Below, in pieces: positions 47,746 through 58,434 of a stretch of DNA of 64,000 nucleotides. The translations under genes and the position numbers were made by a program. The DNA comes from Pandoraea oxalativorans (GTDB taxonomy: Bacteria; Pseudomonadota; Gammaproteobacteria; Burkholderiales; Burkholderiaceae). The first letter of the stretch is position 1; each line of letters starts with the position of its first letter. The stretch spans positions 434,001 through 498,000 of the forward strand of contig NZ_CP011518.2 of NCBI RefSeq assembly GCF_000972785.3. The letters are read 5' to 3'. A model generated the notes under the pieces. That model was given only the letters and a program-made list of their open reading frames with translations. It was not told the DNA's origin and searched no databases.

Positions 47746-47800
47746 CTCAGAATGATGGCTGCCACCGCTAACGTTCGACAGCGCGCGTCTCTCCTGCCCG
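47737..47800. repeat. 64-bp block shared with 55659-55722
   Basis: CCTATTTATCGCTCAGAATG and the next 40 bp recur at 55659 with a few changes, just upstream of the start of the interrupted gene at 55646. It may be a duplicated promoter region or an IS end. Confidence 0.6.
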
Positions 47801-48164
47801 CGCATTCCACTCCGACTGCATCCCCCGTTTCGGTTTGCTCCGCTCACTGCCGGTCGCTACCGAAATCGACGGGCGCTTGCTCAAAGTTGCGCCCCGCCCT
47901 GCTTGCGGGACCGCCATCCCGCAAAACTCGCTTTTTTTGCGCTCATGCTCACCACGCCGCTTTTGAAAATGTTCACGGTTTCCGAAATGGATGCGCATCG
48001 CGTCAAAATAACACCCTGCCAAGCAACGCCGTCCCGAAGCCGAAACGCGCCGGCTGTGGCGGTTCGCGGTGCCACCGCAGTGAACGCGTTCTGCCATGAT
48101 GCGAGTCAGCGACGGCGTCCACCACAGGGAGGTCTGTGAGCTCACGACGTTCAGGCGCGGACCG
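47801..48164. other. Decayed stretch
   Basis: No supportable gene. It may contain the decayed remainder of the SNAP-like pseudogene at 48165. Confidence 0.35.
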
Positions 48165-48497
48165 CTTCAAGGCTTGCCCGCGCCTGCAAAGGGCCAGGAT
48201 GGCGAGGACGGACAGGTCATCGTTTTTTTCCCCGCCGCGAAAGACCGTATCGGTGACGCGGTCCCCGATTCCCCGGTGGATAATTGCGTGATAAGCGGCG
48301 CACACTGCCCGCTCATCGGTGACGTCAACCGCATTCGCGGCGTCGAGGGCGTCCGGACGTATTGCGCACAGGTCGACAGGGGCGCGGCGGTCAATGGAGA
48401 AGGGGTTCCCGCCAAGGCAGTTACTCGGACACGCATGCGTGAAACCGATCGATACCGCAGTCAGCCCCGCGCACCATTCCCATTTCGGCCAAAACAT
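48165..48497 (-). pseudogene. SNAP-like family pseudogene, N-terminal domain only
   Basis: The minus strand reads ALDAANAVDVTDERAVCAAY, then HRGIGDRVTDTVFRGGEKND and LSVLAILALCRRGQ, aligning with the N-terminal domain of the products at 6717 and 30262 (ALNAVDF and ALKTLNFNDRRTVDAAYRAL, then LAALVLYQLAE). The helical-repeat region is missing, so it is a fifth, dead copy. Confidence 0.6.
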
Positions 48498-48839
48498 GCG
48501 TGAAAACCCCTGTCGGGCAGCAGAGATCGCCGGCAACCCGAGGAAGGACGGTTTGCGTCGGAAATTTCGGCAGTGGCGACGTACCTCCCCGACAATGGGG
48601 GTGACCGGAGTTTTTTGGGACGCCCCGAACCGGAACGCGAAGCCTTGGCCCGCACCCCGTCGTTTGGGCGTGGGCACCGCTTGGGCGGCGCAGGTTCCGC
48701 GCGAGCGCGAGGCGCGCGGCAGATCGCATGCGCCCGATCAGCACTACGCGACGTGTGTCCGGCGACAATCACTTCCGCCGGTGGCGACAACTCGACTGGC
48801 CGGTTTTTACGGCCGACCCGCCGAGGTTGCAGTCGTCAC

Positions 48840-49290
48840 TATCATGCGGCTCGCTTCCCGAGCCGGCATGAAAAACGACGGAGAAATCAAATGGTCGCGG
48901 GAAGCACGGCGAAAAGGAGCGAGCCGGAAGCCAGCGGCCGCGCGAACCGGTATGAGCGGGCGCACGGTGCGTAAGTTCGAGCGCGCTTGCACGTTGCCAA
49001 GTCAAATGGAGACAGACGCCGCGCACGCATCGCACGCGGGAGAATCCATTTCGTCTCGATCGGCCACGGGCAGAGGCCCATTTCAAACGGGATGCGGCGC
49101 TGCAGGCGCAGCCACTGTTCGCGTTGCCGTGTCAGGCGTTTGCGCGGCGCTATCAGGATAGGATAACTGCAGACCTTGCAGCGGCACATTCAAGCGCGGC
49201 GAGTGCGTCACAGTGCGGAGCAGGACGTCACGGTTGCGCAGCGGCCCGGGCCCGGGCGCATGGCGCAGTCCGATGTCACTTCCATGAAAA
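48840..49290 (+). pseudogene. IS21-family IstA N-terminal remnant
   Basis: IMRLASRAGMKNDGEIKWSR, then AAARTGMSGRTVRKFERACT and LPSQMETDAAH match the IstA start. In other frames ALFALPCQAF and LQTLQRHIQARRVRH follow. Frameshifted. Confidence 0.7.
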
Positions 49291-49426
49291 CCCCGGGTCA
49301 ACATTGGGTGAAAATCAACCGCGATAGAGGCAGGTGAGCATGATGAGAGATCACGCCCCGTATGCGGCAGAGTTCCGGGCACAGAGGGCGGGGTTGGTGA
49401 TGAAGGCCGGGCGCGGCGTTGACAGT

Positions 49427-49442
49427 TCAGGTGTTCGCCTGA
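49427..49442 (+). promoter_or_regulatory. Palindromic operator-like motif, site 8
   Basis: TCAGGTGTTCGCCTGA, 161 bp upstream of the ATG at 49603. A GACTATCCTATTAAG stretch 20-30 bp downstream could hold a -10 element. Confidence 0.65.
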
Positions 49443-49602
49443 GCGCGGCCGCGGCGAGCCTGCTGAGACTATCCTATTAAGAAAGGCGTTTGCGCCGATA
49501 CCCTGTTTCCCCGGGGAACAGAGAACGCCTCGTGTCGCCCATCGATCCGCCCGGGGGTGACGGCCGGTAGTTGCTCTTCATAGTCCAAGAAAGAAGCCAA
49601 CC

Positions 49603-50577
49603 ATGCCGTTAAATATCTCCTTTTCTCCTTCTTCTTACAGCCAGATTGAGGCAATCGAGCAGCGCTTCGTTGCTTTGAAGCCCGAGGTCAGCGATACGCT
49701 CAAGGCGTGTGCTGAACTGAAACTGCTTTTGCCGCAATTCATTAAATTTTTAAAAGATGGCGACAATGCTCGCCACAGCGAGGATGTTGCCCATTTTTTG
49801 ATGGGAAAAATAGACGCTCGCCAATTACCACCGGCACTGCGAGCGCTCGGCAAGACGTTCAATCACCATGAGTATCAGCCCGTGAAAACCGAATTGTACG
49901 AGTTGGTGGCCACGCATCGACATGATAGGGGCATCATGGGCTATTTTTTGGGACGAGATGAACCCCGCGAAAAAACCATTGCAAAACTCGAATGGTTGAA
50001 CGCGCGTTTAAACGACATTAATGAAAGTAAGCGTATCGCCAAGGCACGACAAGCAGACAACATTGAACTGCTTGTTAGCAAGACCGATGTCAACGGAAAG
50101 AAAGTTTTAGATGTTGGATCAGGCTTGTGTTTTAATAGCGCAGCAATGTCAAACCTTGGCGGCGACGTCTATTCAGTAGACCCTGACAACGACGCGACGA
50201 CATCGGCACTTGCGCTCGGGAACACGACACTCGAGAAATTGCGTCCCACCCTAGTGGAGGACGTCGTGGAAGAATTTCGCGACAGCGTCGATCTGGCAAC
50301 CGTCTTTTATTTCTTGATCCCGTTCGATGTCCGCGACTCCGCATTCAAGGCCCTGTGCGCGGTGATGAAACAAGACGGGAAAGTTGTGATCACAACGGAA
50401 GACGATGATCTCAAAAACAGTATCGTCGAGCATGGTACAAACTATTTTTCCAGCGTAGCGGCATTTCCACGAGGAAGTAAAGATCCTATCCGATTGTGGA
50501 ACGATCCCGTCTTCGGGGTTTTTGGCGGCCTTTGGCAAATCACATTGGAGCGACCCATCAAGCCATCCTCCATTTAG
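49603..50577 (+). CDS. SAM-dependent methyltransferase-like effector candidate (324 aa)
   Basis: Residues 165-270 form a class I methyltransferase fold: motif I KKVLDVGSGLCFNSAAM at 167-182, the acidic end of strand 2 in VYSVDPDND (Asp193), then VDLATVFYFLIPF as motif II/post-II and a GKVVITTEDDD strand. The first 150 residues are a helical region without a match I know. Substrate unknown. Lower GC than its surroundings, a lone gene between IS remnants, and an exact palindrome upstream suggest it belongs to the effector set; it could also be a stray metabolic methyltransferase. The ATG lies after AAAGAAG. Confidence 0.75.
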   Translation: MPLNISFSPSSYSQIEAIEQRFVALKPEVSDTLKACAELKLLLPQFIKFLKDGDNARHSEDVAHFLMGKIDARQLPPALRALGKTFNHHEYQPVKTELYELVATHRHDRGIMGYFLGRDEPREKTIAKLEWLNARLNDINESKRIAKARQADNIELLVSKTDVNGKKVLDVGSGLCFNSAAMSNLGGDVYSVDPDNDATTSALALGNTTLEKLRPTLVEDVVEEFRDSVDLATVFYFLIPFDVRDSAFKALCAVMKQDGKVVITTEDDDLKNSIVEHGTNYFSSVAAFPRGSKDPIRLWNDPVFGVFGGLWQITLERPIKPSSI

Positions 50578-50799
50578 GATAGGCTCCCTGGTAAAAGTGA
50601 GGTCGCCTGATCGAGACGGGCACGATGATTCGTCGCCGGAGGGCCTCCTACGCGACTTCGGTCGGGCGTTGCGACAGCACGCGCCAGCGCGTCGATCAGT
50701 CGATGCTGACCAGGTTGGCGTCTCCCGTCTGCCGGTGTTTCCTTCGGCCACGGGCCGATCGATATGCTTGAGCTGCGCCGCGCTCAAGCTTCGGCTTGC

Positions 50800-51230
50800 G
50801 GCCTCACTTCGTGCCGCGAGCCTTCGCGGCCCCTCGGCCGCTGCCGGTACGCTTAACGATCGGGCTACGCTCGAATTCGGCGATGCCGCCGAACACCGTT
50901 AACGCCATGCGGCCCGCGTGGTCGTGTCGAGCCAAGGCTCGGCAAGACTGCGCAGGCCCCGCCCCGGCATCGCGTACGCGCTGAACAATCTCCAATGGGT
51001 CACGAATGCTGCGCGCGAGACGATTGAGATGCGTGACGACGACGTCGCCCGCTCGTAAATGGTCGAGCAGCCGATCGAGCTGCGGACGTGCGCGCCGAAT
51101 ACCCGTGATCTTCTCGGCGAACATCCGGCCGCACCCGGCCGCGCCTCCTGATTCGTCAGGTCCCGGTCGCGCGTGGAAACGCGCGCATAACCGATCAGGA
51201 ATGCACCGGTCTGCACGTCACCCGTGGCAT
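50800..51230 (-). pseudogene. Serine recombinase (Tn3-type resolvase) remnant
   Basis: LIGYARVSTRDRDLTNQEA carries the catalytic Ser. In the next frame FAEKITGIRRARPQLDRLLD, HLNRLARSIRDPLEIVQRV and ALTVFGGIAEFERSPIV follow. Two frameshifts break it. A more decayed copy is at 32265. Confidence 0.85.
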
Positions 51231-51316
51231 TGTCTGTAGGATCTCGCATGACCGGCCCGCTGAATTTCGGACCCGTTGAAACTTGAGAGAATGGCTTCCA
51301 ACGAAGAGAGGAAGTC

Positions 51317-51420
51317 ATGAAGAAGCGCCGGTTCACGCAAGAGCAAATGGTCACGATCCTGCGCGAGACGGACAAGGCGCCGGTCGCCGAGATCCCGAAG
51401 ACGCTGCGAGACCGCCCGAC
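51317..51420 (+). pseudogene. IS3-family (IS407-like) orfA fragment
   Basis: MKKRRFTQEQMVTILRETDK followed by APVAEIPKTLRD is the start of IS407-type OrfA. It is truncated after about 35 residues. Confidence 0.75.
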
Positions 51421-51497
51421 AAGCCGGCACGCGCGGCGCTCGGAGATGTTGACCTTCTCCCGAACCGCCGCCACTGTTTCGCGCTTGACTTGCGGGC

Positions 51498-51761
51498 TCA
51501 GGGCTTTCCCTTGGCGACGACCTTCAACGCTTCCGTGTCGAGCATTGCTTCGGCCGGCAGTTTCTTCAGCCGGCCATTCTCCACCTCAAGATCCTTGAGC
51601 CGGCGGGCTTCCAAGACTTGCATGCCGCCGAACTTCGCGCGCCAGGTGTGGAACGACGCGTCACCGAACCCGCGCTTCCTGCACAGTTTCTGGACCGGCA
51701 TACCGGCCTCAGCTTCCTTCAGAAACCCGAGGATTTGCTGTTCCGTGAAGCGCTTGTTCAT
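51498..51761 (-). CDS. IS3-family (IS407-like) transposase OrfA (87 aa)
   Basis: Complete-length OrfA: an N-terminal HTH with MNKRFTEQQILGFLKEAEAG and LCRKRGFGDASFHTWRAKF, then a leucine-zipper-like end EVENGRLKKLPAEAML. The partner OrfB is absent, so the element is dead although this frame is intact. Its inverted-repeat end TGACCTGCTCCC lies at 51818-51829. Confidence 0.75.
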   Translation of the reverse strand: MNKRFTEQQILGFLKEAEAGMPVQKLCRKRGFGDASFHTWRAKFGGMQVLEARRLKDLEVENGRLKKLPAEAMLDTEALKVVAKGKP

Positions 51762-51829
51762 GTTCGTCTTCCGCTGCGAAAACGAACTTTGCCAGACTCC
51801 CGATGGCGCTGTTTGCAGGGAGCAGGTCA
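51498..51829 (-). mobile_element. Left part of an IS407-like element
   Basis: From the terminal TGACCTGCTCCC (minus strand, ending at 51829) through orfA. The remainder of the element is missing. It cut the IstA fragment at 51835. Confidence 0.65.
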
Positions 51830-51834
51830 TGATG

Positions 51835-52164
51835 TCGAGGGTTGGCTTGGTGATGTGCGGCCAATAACGAGGTATGTGGTCTGGCCTCCAACATTGCATG
51901 ACCCGCCAATAAGGCGCGGTGTTCGTAGTTGCGGATTTGGTGCGCCCAAGCATGGTTGTCGAGAACGCGTCTGTGAGCGCGCTCGGGGACGCCGGAGGCG
52001 TTCCCGCCGACCGATACCACGCCTTCGTGGCTGACGCGCGGCTCCAGGCGAATCGCGGCACTGAATACAGGCGCCGGTAGTGCCTGCAGCGTGCGACGCT
52101 GCTCGACGAAGCGCTGACTGACGAGACGACGAGTCGTGCCATGCACTCGTGCGTTGGCGACGGT
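51835..52164 (-). pseudogene. IS21-family IstA C-terminal remnant
   Basis: ANARVHGTTRRLVSQRFVEQ, LQALPAPVF and RLEPRVSHEGVVSVGGNASG followed by VPERAHRRVLD are the C-terminal blocks of IstA. It is joined in frame to the end of the interrupted effector-like gene. Confidence 0.75.
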
Positions 52165-52708
52165 GTCATTCTCGGCCACCGAGGATAAGCGCGAAGGCAG
52201 CTCCCTTAGCTCCCTCTCAGAACGATCTTCCTCGATGCTGTCGCATTCGTCGCGCTCGACGTCCCCGTCCAGCGAGCGTAAGCGGGAATTTAGCTCGCTT
52301 AGCTGACTCCCAAAACGATCTTTCTCGATGCCTTCGTATAGCGGATGGACGTTTCTGTTGATGACTCCCGCGAGGCGGAGCAACTCGCTGCGGCCGCAGC
52401 TCTCCTGGCGTCGGAAACGGCTTTTGTATTCTTCCAAAGCCATTTCCTGCATTTTTGTGAGGCAGTATCGCTTTGTGTAGACGCAAGTGGTTCCGCTCAG
52501 GAAGTCTTTCAAGTACTCCCGGGCGTGCCGCGCTTGACCTGTGGGGAACCACTTTTCGATTTCGGCCCAGGCCTCGCTTTCCTGCGCCCGCTGTTCCGCA
52601 AGGTGCAGCGCCAGGGTGGTCGTCGCATCCTTCGGATCGAACCCCGTCGTCGCCCCCACTGTCTTAAGGTGCGCCGCCAGCGTTAGGCGGCAGTACGCCG
52701 GATCGAAC
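52165..52708 (-). pseudogene. 3' part of interrupted effector-like gene
   Basis: Continuation of the gene starting at 55646. Removing the IS3 element and one AAC target copy joins VLLEQTQ to FDPAYCRL without a frame change. The part encodes mainly helices, a WAEIE sequence (WxxxE pattern) near the middle, and a 30-35 aa near-repeat at the end (KDRFGSQLSELNSRLRSL against EDRSERELRELPSRLSSV). The native stop is lost because the frame runs into the IstA remnant. Confidence 0.6.
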
Positions 52709-52757
52709 TGTAGTGGTCTAATCTCCCCGGACACCAATTTAGGCGAGAATACTCGCC

Positions 52758-53081
52758 ATGAAGAGGTGTCTGATGAGCAAGCAACGTCGTACGTTTTCCC
52801 CTGAGTTCAAACGCAGTGCTGCGTCGCTGGTCCTCGACCAGAGCTATAGTCACGTCGATGCCAGCCGGTCGGTCGGCGTTGCGGAGTCGGTTCTGCGCCG
52901 GTGGGTTCAACAACTGCACCAGGAACGCCACGGCATCACGCCTCAGAGTCCTGCAATGACGCCAGAGCAGCAGCGCATCCAAGAACTGGAAGCGCGGGTC
53001 GAACGCCTCGAGAGGGAGAAGACCATTTTAAAAAAAGCTACTGCGCTGCTGATGTCGGAAGGGATAGAACGTACGAAATAA
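52758..53081 (+). CDS. IS3-family transposase OrfA
   Basis: Helix-turn-helix protein (RRTFSPEFKRSAASLVLDQS, ESVLRRWVQQLHQE) with a C-terminal leucine-zipper region (RIQELEARVERLEREKTILK). The A7-G tract at 53030-53037 is the expected -1 frameshift site for making the OrfAB transposase: OrfA is in one frame and OrfB in the -1 frame. Intact, but its OrfB partner is disrupted. Confidence 0.9.
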   Translation: MKRCLMSKQRRTFSPEFKRSAASLVLDQSYSHVDASRSVGVAESVLRRWVQQLHQERHGITPQSPAMTPEQQRIQELEARVERLEREKTILKKATALLMSEGIERTK

Positions 53082-53731
53082 TCGACCAGTTCGGCGACGG
53101 CGTGTCGGTGGCAATGCTATGTGAGTTGTTCGATATACCCCGGTCGTGCTTCTACGCATACAGACATCGTCGAGAGCGAGTCGACGTGGCACGTATGGCA
53201 CTACGCAGTCGCGTGCACGAGTTGTTTGTCGAGAGCCGAAGCTCGGCAGGCAGCCGCAGCATCATGGGCATGCTGCGCGAGCAAGGCGCGACGATTGGGC
53301 GTTTTAAGGTCAGTCGCCTGATGGACGAGCTCGGCTTGATTTGCAAGCAACCTGGCCGCCACGCATACAAGCGCGCTACGGTGGAGCGCATCGACATTCC
53401 GAACGTCTTGAATCGGGAGTTCGATGTAGCGGCACCGAATCAAGTCTGGTGCGGCGACATCACGTATTTATGGGCGCAGGGCCGCTGGCATTATTTGGCC
53501 GTGGTGCTGGACCTGTTCACGCGCCGCGTTGTCGGCTGGTCATTCTCGACGAGCCCCGACGCCGACCTGGTGGTCAAGGCGCTGGACATGGCGTTCGAGC
53601 AACGCGGTCGGCCTACGTGCTTGATGTTCCACAGCGACCAGGGCGGTCAATATGCCAGCCGGAAATTCCGTCAGCGATTGTGGCGTTATCGAATCAGGCA
53701 GAGCATGAGTCGGCGTGGAAATTGTTGGGAT

Positions 53732-55219
<1,488 letters not shown>

Positions 55220-55230
55220 TGACCACTACA

Positions 55231-55646
55231 AACTGCGTTTGTTCGAGCAGCACCTTTCGCGGCACCCTTATCGAGATAGGGGTTTGATCGATGCTGATGA
55301 TCGCGTAATCGTGATGGTCGGGGTCACAGTGGGCTTGGAATCGACTCAGTTGCGCGTTCGACGCCATCCCAAACAGACTGAGTAAGCTCTCGATTCGATT
55401 TTCGTCGCTCTTGTCCGGCGCCATCATGGCGTTAAGGTAGCCCGTGGCTTCCGCCCTGCGGGTCGTGCAGAACATGTTTTTCAGGTCGTCCCAAAATTTT
55501 TCGAGGCGGCCTCTATCGATCGGCTTGGCGCCTTTTGTGCGTTCGGCGTGATCGACCTCGGCCGCGCTGATCTGGCCATCGACGAGCCAGTTGCCGCGGA
55601 GCGAGATCGGAACGGTCTTGATGGGCGATGTATCCGAGGGTGGCAT
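55231..55646 (-). pseudogene. 5' part of interrupted effector-like gene (WEK(I/M)xxFF-like)
   Basis: Residues 45-139 contain EKFWDDLKNMFCTTRRAEAT, a helix, SRFQAHCDPDHHDYAIISID and a QTPISIRV strand. This is the member of the trio (with 5021 and 38617) that looks most like the SifA/SspH N-terminal domain, whose pattern is WEKIKDFF-ST-KA, helix, RFQVH, strand, strand. The frame was open and continues at 52708 beyond the IS3 element, so the gene was intact until that insertion. ATG at 55646 (PPSDTSPIKT follows). The 64-bp block upstream is shared with 47737. Confidence 0.65.
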
Positions 55647-55659
55647 GATGTAAGTAGTC

Positions 55660-56060
55660 CTATTTATCGCTCAGAATGACGGTAGCCGCAGCTAACGTTC
55701 GACAGCACGAGTCTCTCCTGCGGGGCCGGGCGGACATGGCGCGCCGCCTCGCCAAGTGCGGTTCGGCCATCGGACCATCCCATCGCTCGACTCTCGCGCA
55801 GCACACGCGCGATGCCGAGCCCAGGGAATGCCTGAACACGCCCGGTGACGAAAGCCACGAACGGATCCATGACACATGGCCGCGGCCGACGCGGGCCATA
55901 TCGAGGCGCCTGCACGCCGTTCTTACTCCGTTTGCGCACGGTCTTACGATCGATCTCGAGGCAAGCGGCGACGGCCCGGATGCGCGGTCCTGGCGGGGCG
56001 ATTCCGGAATCGTCCTCACTTCTCCCGGTTCGATCACCGGTGCGCTGCGGAAAAAGCCCA
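55660..56060 (-). pseudogene. IS21-family IstA remnant
   Basis: APRYGPRRPRPCVMDPFVAF, then ARVLRESRAMGW match the segment of IstA where a basic Pro-rich stretch precedes DPF and LLREIRALGY. The matching C-terminal piece in the same orientation is at 51835, so the effector-like gene with its nested elements lies between two parts of istA-like sequence. Confidence 0.65.
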
Positions 56061-56444
56061 AGCGCGACAGGGTTTGGGGGGTCGGGGGTCGGGGTGCGGG
56101 GTGCGGGGTGCGGGGTTTAGAGACCGGGCGCCGCTGACACGGGGTCCGGGAACAGCAAACCGGAGAAAATGACGTCGACGAAAAATGCGGAGTATCCGCC
56201 CGACAGTGACAACGAACCACCGGCTCGTTGGCCGGTCGAGGCGCAGAACTTGCCCGTCACGCCCGTCACGCGCGGCATCGGCAGCACGGCGGCTGCCGCG
56301 CAAACCCGCTTCACCGGACATTGAGGGCGGGGTGATCGCGCCCCCCCTCAACCTGTGGAGCGCCTTTGCGCCGACGCGTTTGCGCAAAAAAAGGAGCGCG
56401 GCGTGCGCCACACGCAAACGCTTCCCCCTTCCGCACCAAGCCCT
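56061..56444. other. Decayed stretch
   Basis: No gene seen. It includes a short GTGCGGGGTGCGGGGTGCGG run near 56094. Confidence 0.4.
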
Positions 56445-56594
56445 TCAGACCCAGAAGCATTGGGAGCCCATCTCCGCCACCGGTTGCGCCACGTCGATCA
56501 TCACGAGACTGAAATCCCGGGCCAGCCCAAGCGGGTGGGTCTCCACAAATTCGATGAACTTCAGGTATGTCTCATAGATTCCCCAGATTTCCAT
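56445..56594 (-). CDS. Small ORF behind palindrome (49 aa)
   Basis: ATG 56594 follows GAGAGGAACG on the minus strand. The product is aromatic-rich and helical (MEIWGIYETYLKFIEFVETH, then LARDFSLVMIDVAQPVAEMG), with base composition nearer 50 percent GC than its flanks. The palindrome site 7 lies 129 bp upstream in the same orientation. It may be a complete small protein or the 5' remnant of a longer gene, since GC-rich debris follows the TGA. No family recognised. Confidence 0.45.
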   Translation of the reverse strand: MEIWGIYETYLKFIEFVETHPLGLARDFSLVMIDVAQPVAEMGSQCFWV

Positions 56595-56722
56595 GGTGCG
56601 TTCCTCTCAATTTGACATTGGTTTCGGTCAGTCTCGCCAGCGTGGATTTCGCCCCACAGACCCGTTCGCGGCAACGTGTTAGCCGTTGAGTGAAGTATCG
56701 TCCTCACCGGTGGCGCGCAGCC

Positions 56723-56738
56723 TCAGGTATAGACCTGA
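56723..56738 (-). promoter_or_regulatory. Palindromic operator-like motif, site 7
   Basis: In minus-strand orientation TCAGGTCTATACCTGA, a perfect TCAGGT/ACCTGA repeat, 129 bp upstream of the ATG at 56594. The downstream GGCTGCGCGCCACCGG resembles that of site 6. Confidence 0.65.
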
Positions 56739-57127
56739 AGTTATGACCCGCCCCGCCCCCATCGCCCAGGGCCGTCGCACGAAGGCATTCCCCGTTGAAA
56801 TCACGGGATTGGGATTTCGCTTGCAAGCGCCGCGGAGAGGTCGCTGACTTTTGTCTTTTGCGCGGCAAAAGATACACGGTGACGTGCCCGGTACTGAAGA
56901 CGCTGCGGGTGATCCGACCGATGCGCGCAGCCGCACGCCGGGGCACGGCCCGAGGCCGAGGCTGCGGGGCGCGCGGTGCACGCCGGCGCGCACCGCCGGG
57001 CCGGGACCCGGCCAGGGGGCGGGCAAAGCGGGAGTGGCTGCGCCGCCATGGGCCGCGCAAGAACGCCATCGCGTCGCACGATACCGTCGGCCGGTTGACC
57101 GCAGCGCTCGACCGTGAGCAATTTAAA

Positions 57128-58434
57128 GGTTCATCGCGCAATAGCGTGGAGGGATTTGACAAGTTTTCGTACTCTTGATGGCAGGAATTTGCCATCAGGA
57201 GTGCGTGGAGATGCTGGATCGCAAGCTGCTGGAGTCGCTGGGAGGCTGGCAGGGCTATGCCGTCGAACGCGTGGAGTGGCCCGAGGGCACAGGGCGCACG
57301 CTGTCGATCTATTTGAAGCCAACCGCCAAGGTGATGCTGTGCGAGCAGTGCGGCGCACGATGTCGCCAGGTCCATGAGACCACGGTGCGCCGGGTGCGAG
57401 ATCTGCCGTTATTTGAGTACCGGGTTGTTCTTCATGTTCCACGCCGGCGCTTGTTGTGTGAGCAATGCGGTGGCCCGCGCCTGGAGCGGCTTACTTGGCT
57501 GGGTCGCTACCAGCGGGTGACGGATCGGCTTGCGGCGGCCTGCAGCCAATTGCTGCAATCGAGCAACGTGCAGGCGGTGGCGAGGTTCTTCGAGCTGGGT
57601 TGGCATACCGTCAAGACGCTGGACAAGGCCCGGCTCCGAGCGTCAGTGCGCGAACCGGATTGGTCCAGGATCGAGTATTTAGCGATGGACGAGTTCGCCC
57701 TGCATAAAGGGCATCGGTACGCGACGGTAGTCGTCGATCCGATCAGCAGGCAGGTGCTGTGGATCGGCCCAGGACGCTCACGCGAGACGGCTCGGGCGTT
57801 CTTCGAGCAATTGCCGCGTGGGGTCGCCCAACGCATCAAGGCCGTAGCCATCGACATGACTACGGCCTACGAGTTAGAAATCCAGGCCCACTGCCCACGG
57901 GCGGAGATCGTCTATGACTTGTTCCATGTCGTGGCCAAGTACGGACGAGAGGTCATTGATCGGGTGCGCGTGGATCAGGCCAACCAACTGCGCCAGGACC
58001 GTCCCGCGCGCCGGGTCATCAAATCGAGCCGCTGGCTGTTATTGCGCAACCGCGACAAGCTAGACCGGCAGCAGGCCGTCCGGCTCGACGAATTGCTGCA
58101 AGCCAACCAGCCGCTGCTGACGGTCTATGTCCTGAGGGACGAACTCAAGCGGCTCTGGTTCTACCGAAGACCTGCCTGGGCAAAACAAGCCTGGCACCAC
58201 TGGTGCGAGCAGGCCGAGCAAAGCGGAATAGCCCCCTTGAACACCTTCGCTCAGCGTCTGAAAGGCTATCTGCATGGCATCCTGGCCAGATGCCGACATC
58301 GTCTAAACACCAGCATCGTTGAGGGCATTAACAACACTATCAAGGTCATTAAGCGGCGCGCCTACGGCTACCGAGACCAGGAATACTTCTTCCTCAAAAT
58401 CCGCGCCGCCTTCCCCGGTAATGCTCAATGAACC
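57128..58434 (+). mobile_element. ISL3-family insertion sequence, copy 2 (1307 bp)
   Basis: Same length and apparently the same sequence as copy 1, flanked by an 8-bp target duplication AATTTAAA (57120-57127 and 58435-58442). Inserted in the ISAs1 remnant; like copy 1 it chose an A/T-rich target. Confidence 0.95.
57211..58431 (+). CDS. ISL3-family transposase
   Basis: Identical protein to that at 23358: zinc-binding CEQCGARC region, DDE catalytic domain with MDEFALHKGHRY and VAIDMTTAYE, and the EGINNTIKVIKRRAYGYRD end. Intact and presumably functional. The start is placed at the ATG after AGGAG as in copy 1. Confidence 0.93.
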   Translation: MLDRKLLESLGGWQGYAVERVEWPEGTGRTLSIYLKPTAKVMLCEQCGARCRQVHETTVRRVRDLPLFEYRVVLHVPRRRLLCEQCGGPRLERLTWLGRYQRVTDRLAAACSQLLQSSNVQAVARFFELGWHTVKTLDKARLRASVREPDWSRIEYLAMDEFALHKGHRYATVVVDPISRQVLWIGPGRSRETARAFFEQLPRGVAQRIKAVAIDMTTAYELEIQAHCPRAEIVYDLFHVVAKYGREVIDRVRVDQANQLRQDRPARRVIKSSRWLLLRNRDKLDRQQAVRLDELLQANQPLLTVYVLRDELKRLWFYRRPAWAKQAWHHWCEQAEQSGIAPLNTFAQRLKGYLHGILARCRHRLNTSIVEGINNTIKVIKRRAYGYRDQEYFFLKIRAAFPGNAQ

